A DNA stretch of 64,000 nt. Source: Leptothoe spongobia TAU-MAC 1115 (GTDB lineage Bacteria > Cyanobacteriota > Cyanobacteriia > Phormidesmidales > Phormidesmidaceae). The translations under genes and the position numbers were made by a program. The notes below the pieces were generated by a model, which did not search any database, had not been told where the DNA came from, and saw only the letters and a program-made list of their open reading frames with translations. Shown here piece by piece: positions 43,001 through 51,802 of the stretch; position 1 is the stretch's first letter, and every line of letters starts with the position of its first letter. Where the stretch lies: contig NZ_JADOES010000007.1 of NCBI RefSeq assembly GCF_018739885.1, positions 1-64,000 of the forward strand. The letters are read 5' to 3'.

Positions 43001-43836
43001 TCATTGCCTGATCTAGTGATAAAAGCATCTGTCGCTGTATCTCTAATTGTTACTGTATCTTGGGCCTGCAATGCTAGATTGCCTCCCGCCATTAATTGCC
43101 CTTCCAAATACAGCTGATTTCCAAATAGCGTCAGACCTTGTCCAGTTTCTAAAATTCCAGTGCTGGTAATATTCCCTTGGACTGAGTTACCGAATTGTAC
43201 TCCCAGTGGAACACTCATCGTCAAAAACGATGTCCCTTGAGGATTGACAGCACTAAACACACTACCGTCGGTAAACTCAAGTGTGTCTGCTGTACTTGCT
43301 GTAAACGCACCACGAATATCAAGCTCAGCATTAGGACCAAAGCTAATACCGTTTGGGTTTAGCAGAAATAAATCGGCAGTGCCGTCAACACCTAGTAATC
43401 CATCAATGTTAGATACATTACTCCCGGTAACCCGACTGAGAATGGTTCCGATACCCTCAGGATTCACAAAGTAAACCTGCTGTCCGGTATTAACATTAAA
43501 GTCTTGAAAGCTATGGAATAGGTTAGCGCCTCTAATTGCTCCACCGTTAATGAAATCGCTATTACCGTTATCAATAACGATGGAACCTTCACTGCCTAGG
43601 GTATCATCTGGAATAATCTGTGCAATGAGTTCCTCTTCAGCAGGAAACAAGATTTCAGGAGAATTAGCAGGATACTTGTTAGGTATGTAAGACTGAAGTT
43701 GGATATCATTCGGTGAGGCAGCATAGACAACTGTTGTTATCTGATTTGCGAGTAAAAATAAACCAGACAGCAACCAGTATTTACCTTGGTGAGTATGAGG
43801 TATGACAACAGGGAATCGGATGGTAGATATCTTCAT
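40045..43836 (-). CDS. Filamentous-haemagglutinin-type TpsA exoprotein 2
   Basis: 1263 residues. The signal region is longer than in the others (about 40 residues, ending TTVVYAA), followed by a 30-residue spacer and the TPS domain with GGAIRGANLFHSFQDFNV and NPNG at 160-163. The central part consists of short Ser/Asn/Gly-rich repeats of the form GNGGDISISS-x-SGDITINxxLNS at about 33-34 residues, one pair of which is nearly identical in DNA (41543-41686). C-terminal conserved blocks: DPANRITQGC, GRGGQRLEPTD, DAPLDDLGPDIIQPES, EAIVTESGEVFLVADTAWRSSVSCAAL. ATG 43836 lies 27 nt after the exoprotein 3 stop, so co-transcription is very likely. The repeated body forms long reading frames on the opposite strand that are not believed real. 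Confidence 0.9.
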   Translation of the reverse strand: MKISTIRFPVVIPHTHQGKYWLLSGLFLLANQITTVVYAASPNDIQLQSYIPNKYPANSPEILFPAEEELIAQIIPDDTLGSEGSIVIDNGNSDFINGGAIRGANLFHSFQDFNVNTGQQVYFVNPEGIGTILSRVTGSNVSNIDGLLGVDGTADLFLLNPNGISFGPNAELDIRGAFTASTADTLEFTDGSVFSAVNPQGTSFLTMSVPLGVQFGNSVQGNITSTGILETGQGLTLFGNQLYLEGQLMAGGNLALQAQDTVTIRDTATDAFITRSGNDLTIQGNQGIDIWTLQHLEHTPFISRGDLTLISGGTISGDAHFESGGNFQLLTLERTPGNFVSFHDPSIFADGDVILGDYTGASLKVEATGSIQGGDISITGPDTTLVADGSGSDEDLLASNRTAILRSGVNLVSPPNLPQTVGGTTFEEGTVADQPPGSIIIDSINTSDNNGGDAGSIIISATGNIIINGKLESLSVSTVDDSGNGGSISITSSSGDISINDEVNTFSYSYAGNSGNAGSISISALGDISARNLNSVSASMKDPGNSSNGGNISISSISGDITINGNVASPSSSEIGNAGNGGDISIEATLGNITINNSDSLTSSSSFARNGNTGNGGNISISSKSDITIDGRLDSYSDSVTGATSNAGNISISSMSGDIRITQDVRATSYSSSGVTGNGGDITISSMSGDIISDGELNSSSASFQTSGDAGDGGNIILSSTSGDITTNERLNSFSFSNSNLGDAGNGGDIVLSSTSGDITTNERLNSSSLSSSRSAGDGGSISIESLNSGNITINKNLDLFSFSLSGTAGSGGDITLLTEDGLIMGNDTSILAFSVAPGGGTTGAGGLANLEASNIFGIEIFTLSSDGESGNIDIQGLGKNLTISNLNLTTSRQVDIMDPFDPNNRIPLDLSNFGQSGNTIITSAGNLNLTDVDIRSNTNRATDAGDIQFLSSGTIQLNNSQILSNTSANSTGNGGNVTFVANDNVVLNSTIFNTDTGGSGRAGSISIRDAEVVKLDNTELITSSNGPGGAGSIFIQNVDLLLMRRGSLILADASTTGGGGNVDIDASFVFTIPEEDNDILANSLFGQGGVIDINANLIVGFREVEQFSPTLRGNFISDISASSNFGIDGTVRLDADPAPELTELPTDLVDPANRITQGCRAEDFTSNDGPPGDFIITGRGGQRLEPTDIASEDAPLDDLGPDIIQPESSKKPDTESSIPTAPNRSQLTDAQEAIVTESGEVFLVADTAWRSSVSCAALHPPS
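41543..41686 (-). repeat. Perfect 42-nt tandem duplication within exoprotein 2 gene
   Basis: The 42 nt at 41543-41584 recur exactly at 41645-41686, an offset of 102 nt, that is 34 codons. The encoded repeat reads SPLPQAILL... on the reverse-complement frame as GDITTNERLNS-type units. Perfect DNA identity, against the drifted neighbouring units, points to recent duplication or recombination inside the repeat array. Confidence 0.85.
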
Positions 43837-43863
43837 TTTCAGAAACTCCTAAGTTGCTCCAAC

Positions 43864-46800
43864 TCATGAGGGTTGACTTAATGCAGTACATGATACAGAA
43901 GGTTGCCAAGCACCATCAGCAATAAGGAAAACTTCACCTGATTCAGTGACAATGGCGGTTTGAGAATCTGCTAATGGGACAGGTTGCTGGTTTAAGGGAA
44001 GCGAACTTTCTGTATCTGGCATCAATGATTCAGGCTGAACTATGTCTGGCCCCAGGTCATCAAGCGGTGCATCTTCGCTGACGATGTCAGATGGTGCCAG
44101 AAGCTGTCCCCCACGTCCGGTGATAATGAAATCACCAGGTGGACCATCGTTAATGGTAAAGTCTTCGGCACGGCAGCCTTGGGCAATACGGTTCGCTGGG
44201 TCTATCAGATCTGTCGGTAATTCGGTGAGTTCCGAAGCAGGGTCAGTATCCAGGCGTATTGTGCCATCGACATCGAATTCAGAGCTAGCATTAATGTCGC
44301 TGATGCGATTGCCCCTCAATGTTGGGCTAAACTGCTCGACTTTTCGAAAACCAACAATAAGATTAGCGGTGATATCAATCATGCCGCCTTGACCAAACGA
44401 AGCGTTAGCCAGAATATCGTTATCTTCTTCAGGAATGGTAAACACAAATCCTGCATCAATGACAACATTACCGCCACCTCCTGTATCACTTGCTTCAGCC
44501 AGTATCAAACTACCTCGACGCATAAGAAGCACATCGACATTCTCAACAAAAATGCTGCCTGCACTACCAGAGCCGTTACCACTGGTGACGAGTTCAGTGT
44601 TATCTAATTTTGCAACGACTGCATCACGGATGGTGATATTTCCCCCAGTACCTCTGCTACCAGTCCCCGTAGAGGCTGAAATTTGAGGGCCTTCTCCAAG
44701 GGTATTGATTTCAATACTGCCGCTGTTTTTAGGTTGCAGTATTACGCTACCAGCAGAAGCTGGGCCACTAGTACTGACTGATACTATCGTTTCGCTGTCA
44801 GCAAGATTAATCTCATCAGCTCCTATAGTTATGGTCCCGCCAATACCTTCATTTACAGGGCTGCTAGTTTCGGCAGTTACACGGGCTCCATTTTGAATAT
44901 TTAGCAAAGGCGTCATGATACTAATACTACCTGCACGACCACTGCCTTCTGTGTTGGTATTAATGCGGCCACCGTTAAGCGTTATACTGTTTTCTCCTGT
45001 AATGAAAATATTGCCACCATTTCCGCTACTACCAGAATTGGTATTACTAAGAATTGCACTGTCGTTGAGTTGAATATCGCCAGCACTAATTATTTCTAGG
45101 TCGCCAGCAGCCGCAGCCCGATTCGCATCGCTAAGGATTTTAACTGCATTCAGTGTTAAGTTTCCATCACTGGTAATGGTTGTCTTACCAGCCTGGCCGA
45201 AATCGCTCAGAACCAGTGTGATTGTTTCATCACCTAGAATACTGGGCTCTTCGAAGGGATTTGAAGTTATTACCTGACCACTGGTGATCAGATTCAGATT
45301 ACTAATTGTTAAACTATCGGTAGAACTATCAATTTCAACATTGCCAGATTGTCCAGCACTCGAGATAGTTAATACTTCTAGATTGGAAATTTCTTGTGCT
45401 TCGAGAGATATTGTTCCGCCTGCTCCAGTGATACCACCTTCTCTTACAATTGACAAAGCATTTATCTGAGCATTGTTATTACCAATAATAACGCCATCTT
45501 TAGCCAGAAGAGAAATGTCTCCCCCATTCCCAGCAGTACCTGAGTCTGAGAATGAAAATGAGCTCAAACGTTCATTTGTTGAAATATTGCCAGAATCTGA
45601 AGAGATAGAAATCGCCCCTCCATTCCCAGCAGTGCCTGAGCCTGGTGAGGACGAGAACGAGTTCAAACGTCTGTTAACTGTGATATCCCCAGAACTTGAA
45701 GAGATAGAAATCTTCCCTCCATTTCTAGCAGTGCCCAAAGCCGAGAACGATCGCGAGGTCGAGTTCAAACTTTCATTGGTTATAGTGCTACCAAAAGTTG
45801 TAATGTTGCCTGAACCTGAGGAAATAGAAATTGCCCCTCCATCCCCGGCAGTACCCGTGTTTGTGGACGAGGATGAGTTCAACGCTGCACTGGTTGTAAT
45901 GTTACCTGAGCCTGAGGAAATAGAAATCGCCCCCCCATTCCCAGCAGCACCTGAGGCTGCAAATGAGTTCGATTCCACACCGCCATTAATCTCAATATCA
46001 CCCGACTCTGAGGAAAGATAAATAGCACCACCATTGTTAGGAGTGTCTGAGGATGATTCTGCCGCTGAGGCCGAAAAAATACCTCCATCAATCGTAATAC
46101 CACCAGCACCCGAAAAAATATCAATACTCCCGCTATTGCCAGCATCACCCGACTCTGAGAATGAGCCTGAAGATAAACCTCCACCAATTGTAATGCCACT
46201 AGCATCCGAGGAAATTTTTATGTCTCCACCATTACCGCCATCCCTCAAGAATGAGAGCGAATTTGAAGACACATTCCCACCAATTGTAATATCGCTAGTC
46301 TCTGAAGAGATAACAATATCCCCTCCATTATTCCCTGAATCAGAACCCGAGAATACTGTTCCATTAATCGTGATACTACCTAACTCTGAGAAGACAGTAA
46401 TGGCTCCTCCAGTACCCGAGCCGGTCATAAGTTCCCTGTTGCCCGAGGATGAGTTTAAGTCCCTCATAATGACGATATTACCAGTAGCATTAAGGATAAT
46501 TGGTCCTCCATCTCCACCGTCGGGATCAGATGTATTTATATCGCTAACGACAATACTGCCTGAAGGTTGATCGGCAATAACACCCTCTGAAAACAAAGTA
46601 GGAATCTCACCAGCAGTCTGAGGAATATTTGGAGTATTCGTTGAATCTACCCCAGCTCGTAAAATCGTAGCACGACTACTAGCCAACAAATCTTCATCAG
46701 AACCCGATCCATCTGCCATCAAGTCTCCACTTGTATCCGGCCCAGTAATTTTGATATTCCCTGCCTGAATGCTTCCCGTTGCCTCAACCTTCAACGCCGC

Positions 46801-47775
46801 TCCCTGATAATCACCAAACACCACATCCCCATCAGCAAAAATAATCGGGTCATACAAGCTAACAAAATTTCCTGGCAGTCCTTCTAACGATAGAAACTGT
46901 AAACTTCCCCCACTCTCAAAATGAGCATCCCCCGAAATCATCCCATCACTGATGAGGGCCAAATCCCCCCCACTCACAAAAGGAGTCTGCTCCAAATGCT
47001 GCAGCGTCCAAATATCAATCCCTTGATTCCCCTGAATCGTCAGCTCATCCCCAGACCAAGCCATAAAAGCATCCGTTGCCGTATCCCGAATCGTCACTGT
47101 ATCCTGGGCCTGCAACGTTAAATCATCCCCCGCGATTAACTGTCCTTCCAAATACAGCTGATTACTCGATAGCGTTAAGTCTTCTCCCGTTCCCAAAACC
47201 CCAGTGCTGGTAATATCCCCCTGGGGTAATGCCCCAAACTGAACCCCCAACGGCACACTCATTGTTAAAAATGATGCCCCTTGAGGATTTACAGCACTAA
47301 AGACACTCCCATCGGTAAACTCCAGTGTGTCTGCTGTACTCGCTGTAAATGCACCAAGAATATCAAGCTGGGCATTAGGGCCAAAGGTTATGCCATTTGG
47401 GTTCAGCAAAAATAAATCAGCGGTACCATCAACGCCTAGTAGACCATCAATGTTGGACACATTGTTTCCGGTGATCCGGCTAAGGATTGTCTCAATGCCC
47501 TCAGGGTTTAAAAAATAGACTTGCTGGCCTGTGTTGATATTGAAGTCTTGAAAACTATGGAATAGGTTGGCACCTCGGATTGCTCCGCCATGAATGACAT
47601 CACTATCATTTCCATTAGTGAATATGGAGCTTTCTGGCCCTAGTGTGTCATCAGGAATAATTTGGGCAATGAAAACCTCATCACCAAGCGGGGCTGCCTG
47701 GACCACCGTTGCTATATGACTGATGAAAAGTACTAAACCAAGCTGAAACCAGCGAACACATTGGATGTGTGTCAT
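43864..47775 (-). CDS. Filamentous-haemagglutinin-type TpsA exoprotein 3
   Basis: 1303 residues. Signal peptide of about 28 residues (cleavage near VQAA), TPS domain with IIPDDTLGPESS, GGAIRGANLFHSFQDFNI and NPNG at 125-128. The next ~300 residues (TSTGVLGTGEDL, YLEGQLIAGDDL, QGNQGIDIWTLQHLEQTPF) are almost the same as in exoprotein 4, also at DNA level. A Ser/Gly-rich repeat body follows (AGNGGAISISSGSGNIT). The C-terminal part shares DGSGRAGSISI, LLMRRGSLILAEASDTGGGGN, EEDNDILAN, QGC and the VSCTAL end. ATG 47775 lies 108 nt after the exoprotein 4 stop. Secretion by the TpsB upstream is inferred from family and gene order; the ligand or role is unknown. Confidence 0.9.
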   Translation of the reverse strand: MTHIQCVRWFQLGLVLFISHIATVVQAAPLGDEVFIAQIIPDDTLGPESSIFTNGNDSDVIHGGAIRGANLFHSFQDFNINTGQQVYFLNPEGIETILSRITGNNVSNIDGLLGVDGTADLFLLNPNGITFGPNAQLDILGAFTASTADTLEFTDGSVFSAVNPQGASFLTMSVPLGVQFGALPQGDITSTGVLGTGEDLTLSSNQLYLEGQLIAGDDLTLQAQDTVTIRDTATDAFMAWSGDELTIQGNQGIDIWTLQHLEQTPFVSGGDLALISDGMISGDAHFESGGSLQFLSLEGLPGNFVSLYDPIIFADGDVVFGDYQGAALKVEATGSIQAGNIKITGPDTSGDLMADGSGSDEDLLASSRATILRAGVDSTNTPNIPQTAGEIPTLFSEGVIADQPSGSIVVSDINTSDPDGGDGGPIILNATGNIVIMRDLNSSSGNRELMTGSGTGGAITVFSELGSITINGTVFSGSDSGNNGGDIVISSETSDITIGGNVSSNSLSFLRDGGNGGDIKISSDASGITIGGGLSSGSFSESGDAGNSGSIDIFSGAGGITIDGGIFSASAAESSSDTPNNGGAIYLSSESGDIEINGGVESNSFAASGAAGNGGAISISSGSGNITTSAALNSSSSTNTGTAGDGGAISISSGSGNITTFGSTITNESLNSTSRSFSALGTARNGGKISISSSSGDITVNRRLNSFSSSPGSGTAGNGGAISISSDSGNISTNERLSSFSFSDSGTAGNGGDISLLAKDGVIIGNNNAQINALSIVREGGITGAGGTISLEAQEISNLEVLTISSAGQSGNVEIDSSTDSLTISNLNLITSGQVITSNPFEEPSILGDETITLVLSDFGQAGKTTITSDGNLTLNAVKILSDANRAAAAGDLEIISAGDIQLNDSAILSNTNSGSSGNGGNIFITGENSITLNGGRINTNTEGSGRAGSISIMTPLLNIQNGARVTAETSSPVNEGIGGTITIGADEINLADSETIVSVSTSGPASAGSVILQPKNSGSIEINTLGEGPQISASTGTGSRGTGGNITIRDAVVAKLDNTELVTSGNGSGSAGSIFVENVDVLLMRRGSLILAEASDTGGGGNVVIDAGFVFTIPEEDNDILANASFGQGGMIDITANLIVGFRKVEQFSPTLRGNRISDINASSEFDVDGTIRLDTDPASELTELPTDLIDPANRIAQGCRAEDFTINDGPPGDFIITGRGGQLLAPSDIVSEDAPLDDLGPDIVQPESLMPDTESSLPLNQQPVPLADSQTAIVTESGEVFLIADGAWQPSVSCTALSQPS

Positions 47776-47883
47776 AGTCCTATGGCAATAGGTTTTGCCA
47801 ATACGATCAACTGTATTCTTGCTTCAGCACCCTTCAGTAATCTTATTGGATAGATGCTGGATAGGTGTTTGAGTTTGTGAAGC

Positions 47884-50800
47884 TTAACGCAAGGCTGTAC
47901 AGGATACTGAAGGTCGCCAGTCACCCTCAGCAAGCAGAAAAACTTCACCTGATTCGGTGACAATGGCCTCTTGAGCATCCGCCAATGAGGTATGGGGTGA
48001 GTTGTTTATAAGCAGTGAGCTTTCTGCATCTGATGTCGAAGGCTCTGATTGAATAATGTCTGGTCCCAGGTCATCAAGTGGTGCATCGTCGTCTGCGATA
48101 TCTTCCGGGCTTAGGAGTTGTCCCCCGCGTCCGGTAACGGTGAAGTCACCTGTTGAACTATCAGTAGTAGTCCTATTTGCAGTACTGCAACCTTGGGCAA
48201 TACGATTAGCTGGATCAGCTAAGTCAGTAGGAAGTTCAGTAAGCTCTGGGTTGGGATCAGCATCTAGATTCACTATGCCATCAATGCCTGAGTTGGAACT
48301 GGCACTGATGTCGCTGATGCGATTACCCCTTAATGTTGGGCTAAACTGCTCAACTTCTCGAAAGCCAATGATGAGATTAGCTGTGATATCAACAGTCCCG
48401 CCTTGGCCAGAGTTAGCAGTAGCCAGGATATCGTTGTCTTCTTCAGGAATAGTGAAGGCAAAACCTGCATCAATGAAAACATTACCACCACCCCCTGTGT
48501 CACTTGCTTCAGCCAGAATCAGACTCCCTCGGCGCGTAAGGAGTAAATCTACATTCTCAATAAGAATACTCCCTGCGCTACCAGAACCGTTACCACTAGT
48601 GACAAGTTCGGTGTTATCTAATTTTGCAACATCTGCATCACGGATAACGATATTTCCCCCAGCACCACTGCTACCAGGCCCTGTGGAGGCTGAAATTTGT
48701 GGGCCTTCTCCGACGGTGGTGATATCAATGCTATCGCTACTAATAGGCTTAAGAATTATGTTGCCAGCAGTAGCTGGGCCACTGGTACTGACTGATATTG
48801 CCGTCTCGTTGCCAGAAAAATTAACTTTGTCAGCCTCTATGTTTACGGTCCCGCCAGCACCTTCTCTCACAGAGCTGTTAGTTTCGGCAGTTACACGGGC
48901 TTCGTTTTGAATGTTTAGCCGAGGTGTCTGGATGTCAATACTACCTGCACGGCCACTTCCATCGGTATCAGTATTAATTAGACTATTATCGAGAGTGGCG
49001 CTGCCTATAGCGTTAATAATAATACTGCCTCCGTTGCCACTACTCTCGATATTGGTATTGCTAAGAATCTGGCTATTATTAAGATGAATGTTACCAGCAC
49101 TAAAGACTTCGACATTTCCAGCATTCGTAGATCGATTGGCATCACTTCGAATTTCAACCTCATTGAGGATCAAATTTTCAGCACTAGTAATGACTGTATT
49201 ACCAGCCTGACCAAGGTTACTAAGATTTATGGTGATTGTCCTACCAAATAACGAGAGAGGATCAGGAATTGTTACTTGACCACTTGTAATCAGATTTAGT
49301 TCGCTGATTGTTAAGCTTTCCTCTAGGCTTTGAATTTGAACGTTTCCCGATGCATTAGTATTGGAAAGAGTAATGATCTCTAGGCCAGAAATGTTTCTTG
49401 CCTCTAGGTCTACCATCCCACCTTCTCCAGTTGTTACACCTTGTTTTGAAATAGAAGCAGTAATTAGCTGAGATTTATTGCCAACAATAGTACCTTCTCT
49501 AGTAAAAAGGGAAATATTTCCTCCATTACCAGTAGTACCGAAGGCTGAGTATGAAGATGAATTTAAACGATTGTTAATTCCGATATTTCCAGACACTGAT
49601 GAGATAATAATATCTCCGCCATTGCTTGCATAATGTGAGTATGATCGAGAACCTGATGCTGATCTCGTACTCAAAGCTTCATTGGTTATAACATTGCCAG
49701 AAACCGAAGAAATAGAGATGGTCCCTCCATTACCAGTGGCGATATTATTAAGCGAAATTGAGTCGGCAGACAAGGCTTCATTGGTTGTAACATTGCCAGA
49801 AACTGAAGAAATAGAGATAGTCCCTCCATTACCAGTGGCGTTACTAAAAATTGAAGATGAGCGTGTACTTAAACGTCTATTAGTTGTGATATCACCAGAG
49901 GTTGAGGAGATCGAAATTGTTCCTCCATTACCAAGAGTGCCAGAATTTGAGAATGAATTTGATTGTAAAAGCCCATTAATTAAGATATCACCAGAGGTTG
50001 AGGAGATCGAAATTGTTCCTCCATCACCAGAATTGCCAGTGCTTGAATATGAGCTAGAGGATAATTCATCTGTAATAATATCACCAGAGGTCGAGGAGAT
50101 CGAGATTTCTCCTCCATTACCAAAGACACCTACAGCAACTATCGTATCTGCATTAGAAGAATTTTCAATGGTGATATTACCACCCGCTGCAAGGACAATG
50201 GGACCACCATTGCCAGAATTCCTGGTGCGAGATAATGAAAAAGAACCTAAAGCAACAGTTCCTGAGCTTGGAAAGGGCACACCAGCATTTTGCATGGTGG
50301 GAGTTTCAAAGAAGCCTGTAGTAGTTATATCGCCACTTGCTGTCAGCATAATCGGCCCTCCATCTCCACCATTGATATCAGAAGTATTGATGCTGCTAAC
50401 AATAATACTTCCCTTCGGCCACCCATTTACAGCATCTATATTAAAGGCTGTACCTTCAGCTGTTTCAGGCACATTCGAAGTACCCATCGCATCCACCCCA
50501 GCTCGCAAAATCGCAGCACGACTACTAGCCAACAAATCTTCATCAGACCCTGACCCATCTGCTCTTAAAATTGTATCCGGTCCCGTGATAACAATATCCC
50601 CTGCCTGAATACTCCCCGTCGCTTCAACCTTTAAAGCAACACCAGTATAGTCACCAAACACCACATCCCCATCAGCAAAAATAATCGGGTCATGCAAACT
50701 AACAAAATTTCCAGGCAGTCCTGCTAACGTCAGAAACTGCAAACCTCCCCCACTCTCAAAATGAGCATCCCCCGAAATCACCCCATCACTGATGAGTGCC

Positions 50801-51687
50801 AAATTTCTTCCACTAACAAAAGGAGTCTGCCCCAAATGCTGTAACGTCCAGATATCAATCCCTTGATTCCCCTGAATCGTCAGCTCATCTCCAGACCGAG
50901 CAATAAAAGCATCTGTTGCCGTATCACGAATCGTCACCGTATCCTGGGCCTGCAAGGTTAAATCATTCCCCGCAATTACCTGCCCTTCCAAATACAGTTG
51001 ATTACCCGACAGCGTTAAATCTCCTCCCGTTTCCAAAACCCCAGTACTGACAATATCCCCTTGGGGTAATGCCCCAAACTGCACACCCAACGGAGCACTC
51101 ATCGTCAACAACGATGCCCCTTGATGATTGACAGCACTAAACACACTGCCATCCACAAACTCAAGCGCGCCTGCTGTACTCGCCGTAAACGCACCACGAA
51201 TATCCAGCTCAGCATTAGGACCAAAGGTAATACCGTTGGGATTCAACAGAAATAAATCAGCAGGTCCAGCCACCCCCAACAAGCCATCAATATTAGAACC
51301 ATTACTGCCAGTCACCCGACTGAGAATTGTTTCAATGCCCTCAGGGTTAACAAAATAGACTAGCTGGCCAGTATCAATATTAAAATCTTGGAAACTATGA
51401 AAGAGATTACCTCCACGAATAGCTCCACCATCAATACTGTCAATACCATTGTTCTCGACAAGGAAAGATCCTTCATCTCCCAATGTCTCATCTGGAGAAA
51501 TCTGAGCAATCAAGATACCTTTGTTGGAGAATACACTCTCAGGCAGACTTATAGGATGTTCATCAAGTAAACGATGTTGAAACTGCACATCACTAAGAGA
51601 AGCTGCCTGCACAGCTGTTGCCATATGACTGGTTGCAACAACAACTAAACCACACTGAAACCATCGCACACATTGAGAATAAGCCAT
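47884..51687 (-). CDS. Filamentous-haemagglutinin-type TpsA exoprotein 4
   Basis: 1267 residues and the first exoprotein gene after the transporter (115-nt gap). A signal peptide ends near VQAA (residue ~29). A linker and the TPS domain follow (ISPDETLGDEGS, GGAIRGGNLFHSFQDFNI, NPNG at 149-152). The beta-helix body begins with the ~300 residues shared with exoprotein 3 and continues with repeats such as TGNGGTISISSVSGNVTTNEALS, including a 66-nt unit duplicated at an offset of 99 nt. The C-terminus has DPANRIAQGC, GRGGQLLSPED, DAPLDDLGPDIIQ, EAIVTESGEVFLLAEGDWRPSVSCTALR. It ends a few residues earlier than its paralogues, lacking their terminal SQPS/HQPS tail. It is probably translocated to the cell surface. 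Confidence 0.9.
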   Translation of the reverse strand: MAYSQCVRWFQCGLVVVATSHMATAVQAASLSDVQFQHRLLDEHPISLPESVFSNKGILIAQISPDETLGDEGSFLVENNGIDSIDGGAIRGGNLFHSFQDFNIDTGQLVYFVNPEGIETILSRVTGSNGSNIDGLLGVAGPADLFLLNPNGITFGPNAELDIRGAFTASTAGALEFVDGSVFSAVNHQGASLLTMSAPLGVQFGALPQGDIVSTGVLETGGDLTLSGNQLYLEGQVIAGNDLTLQAQDTVTIRDTATDAFIARSGDELTIQGNQGIDIWTLQHLGQTPFVSGRNLALISDGVISGDAHFESGGGLQFLTLAGLPGNFVSLHDPIIFADGDVVFGDYTGVALKVEATGSIQAGDIVITGPDTILRADGSGSDEDLLASSRAAILRAGVDAMGTSNVPETAEGTAFNIDAVNGWPKGSIIVSSINTSDINGGDGGPIMLTASGDITTTGFFETPTMQNAGVPFPSSGTVALGSFSLSRTRNSGNGGPIVLAAGGNITIENSSNADTIVAVGVFGNGGEISISSTSGDIITDELSSSSYSSTGNSGDGGTISISSTSGDILINGLLQSNSFSNSGTLGNGGTISISSTSGDITTNRRLSTRSSSIFSNATGNGGTISISSVSGNVTTNEALSADSISLNNIATGNGGTISISSVSGNVITNEALSTRSASGSRSYSHYASNGGDIIISSVSGNIGINNRLNSSSYSAFGTTGNGGNISLFTREGTIVGNKSQLITASISKQGVTTGEGGMVDLEARNISGLEIITLSNTNASGNVQIQSLEESLTISELNLITSGQVTIPDPLSLFGRTITINLSNLGQAGNTVITSAENLILNEVEIRSDANRSTNAGNVEVFSAGNIHLNNSQILSNTNIESSGNGGSIIINAIGSATLDNSLINTDTDGSGRAGSIDIQTPRLNIQNEARVTAETNSSVREGAGGTVNIEADKVNFSGNETAISVSTSGPATAGNIILKPISSDSIDITTVGEGPQISASTGPGSSGAGGNIVIRDADVAKLDNTELVTSGNGSGSAGSILIENVDLLLTRRGSLILAEASDTGGGGNVFIDAGFAFTIPEEDNDILATANSGQGGTVDITANLIIGFREVEQFSPTLRGNRISDISASSNSGIDGIVNLDADPNPELTELPTDLADPANRIAQGCSTANRTTTDSSTGDFTVTGRGGQLLSPEDIADDDAPLDDLGPDIIQSEPSTSDAESSLLINNSPHTSLADAQEAIVTESGEVFLLAEGDWRPSVSCTALR
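49676..49840 (-). repeat. Recent 66-nt duplication within exoprotein 4 gene
   Basis: 49676-49741 and 49775-49840 differ at only three positions, with an offset of 99 nt (33 codons). The unit carries one beta-helix turn of the SISSVSGNVxTNEALS type. The near identity shows repeat turnover in this gene as well. Confidence 0.85.
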
Positions 51688-51802
51688 AGGGAACCGCAGC
51701 GTTTTTCGCCATTGCTATAAACCGTTTTTCTAGTTCGGCACCCTTGCGCATCGTTCTACAAAGTGATTAATGGAGCTGGTAGCAGGCTCTTAACATTAGA
51801 CA

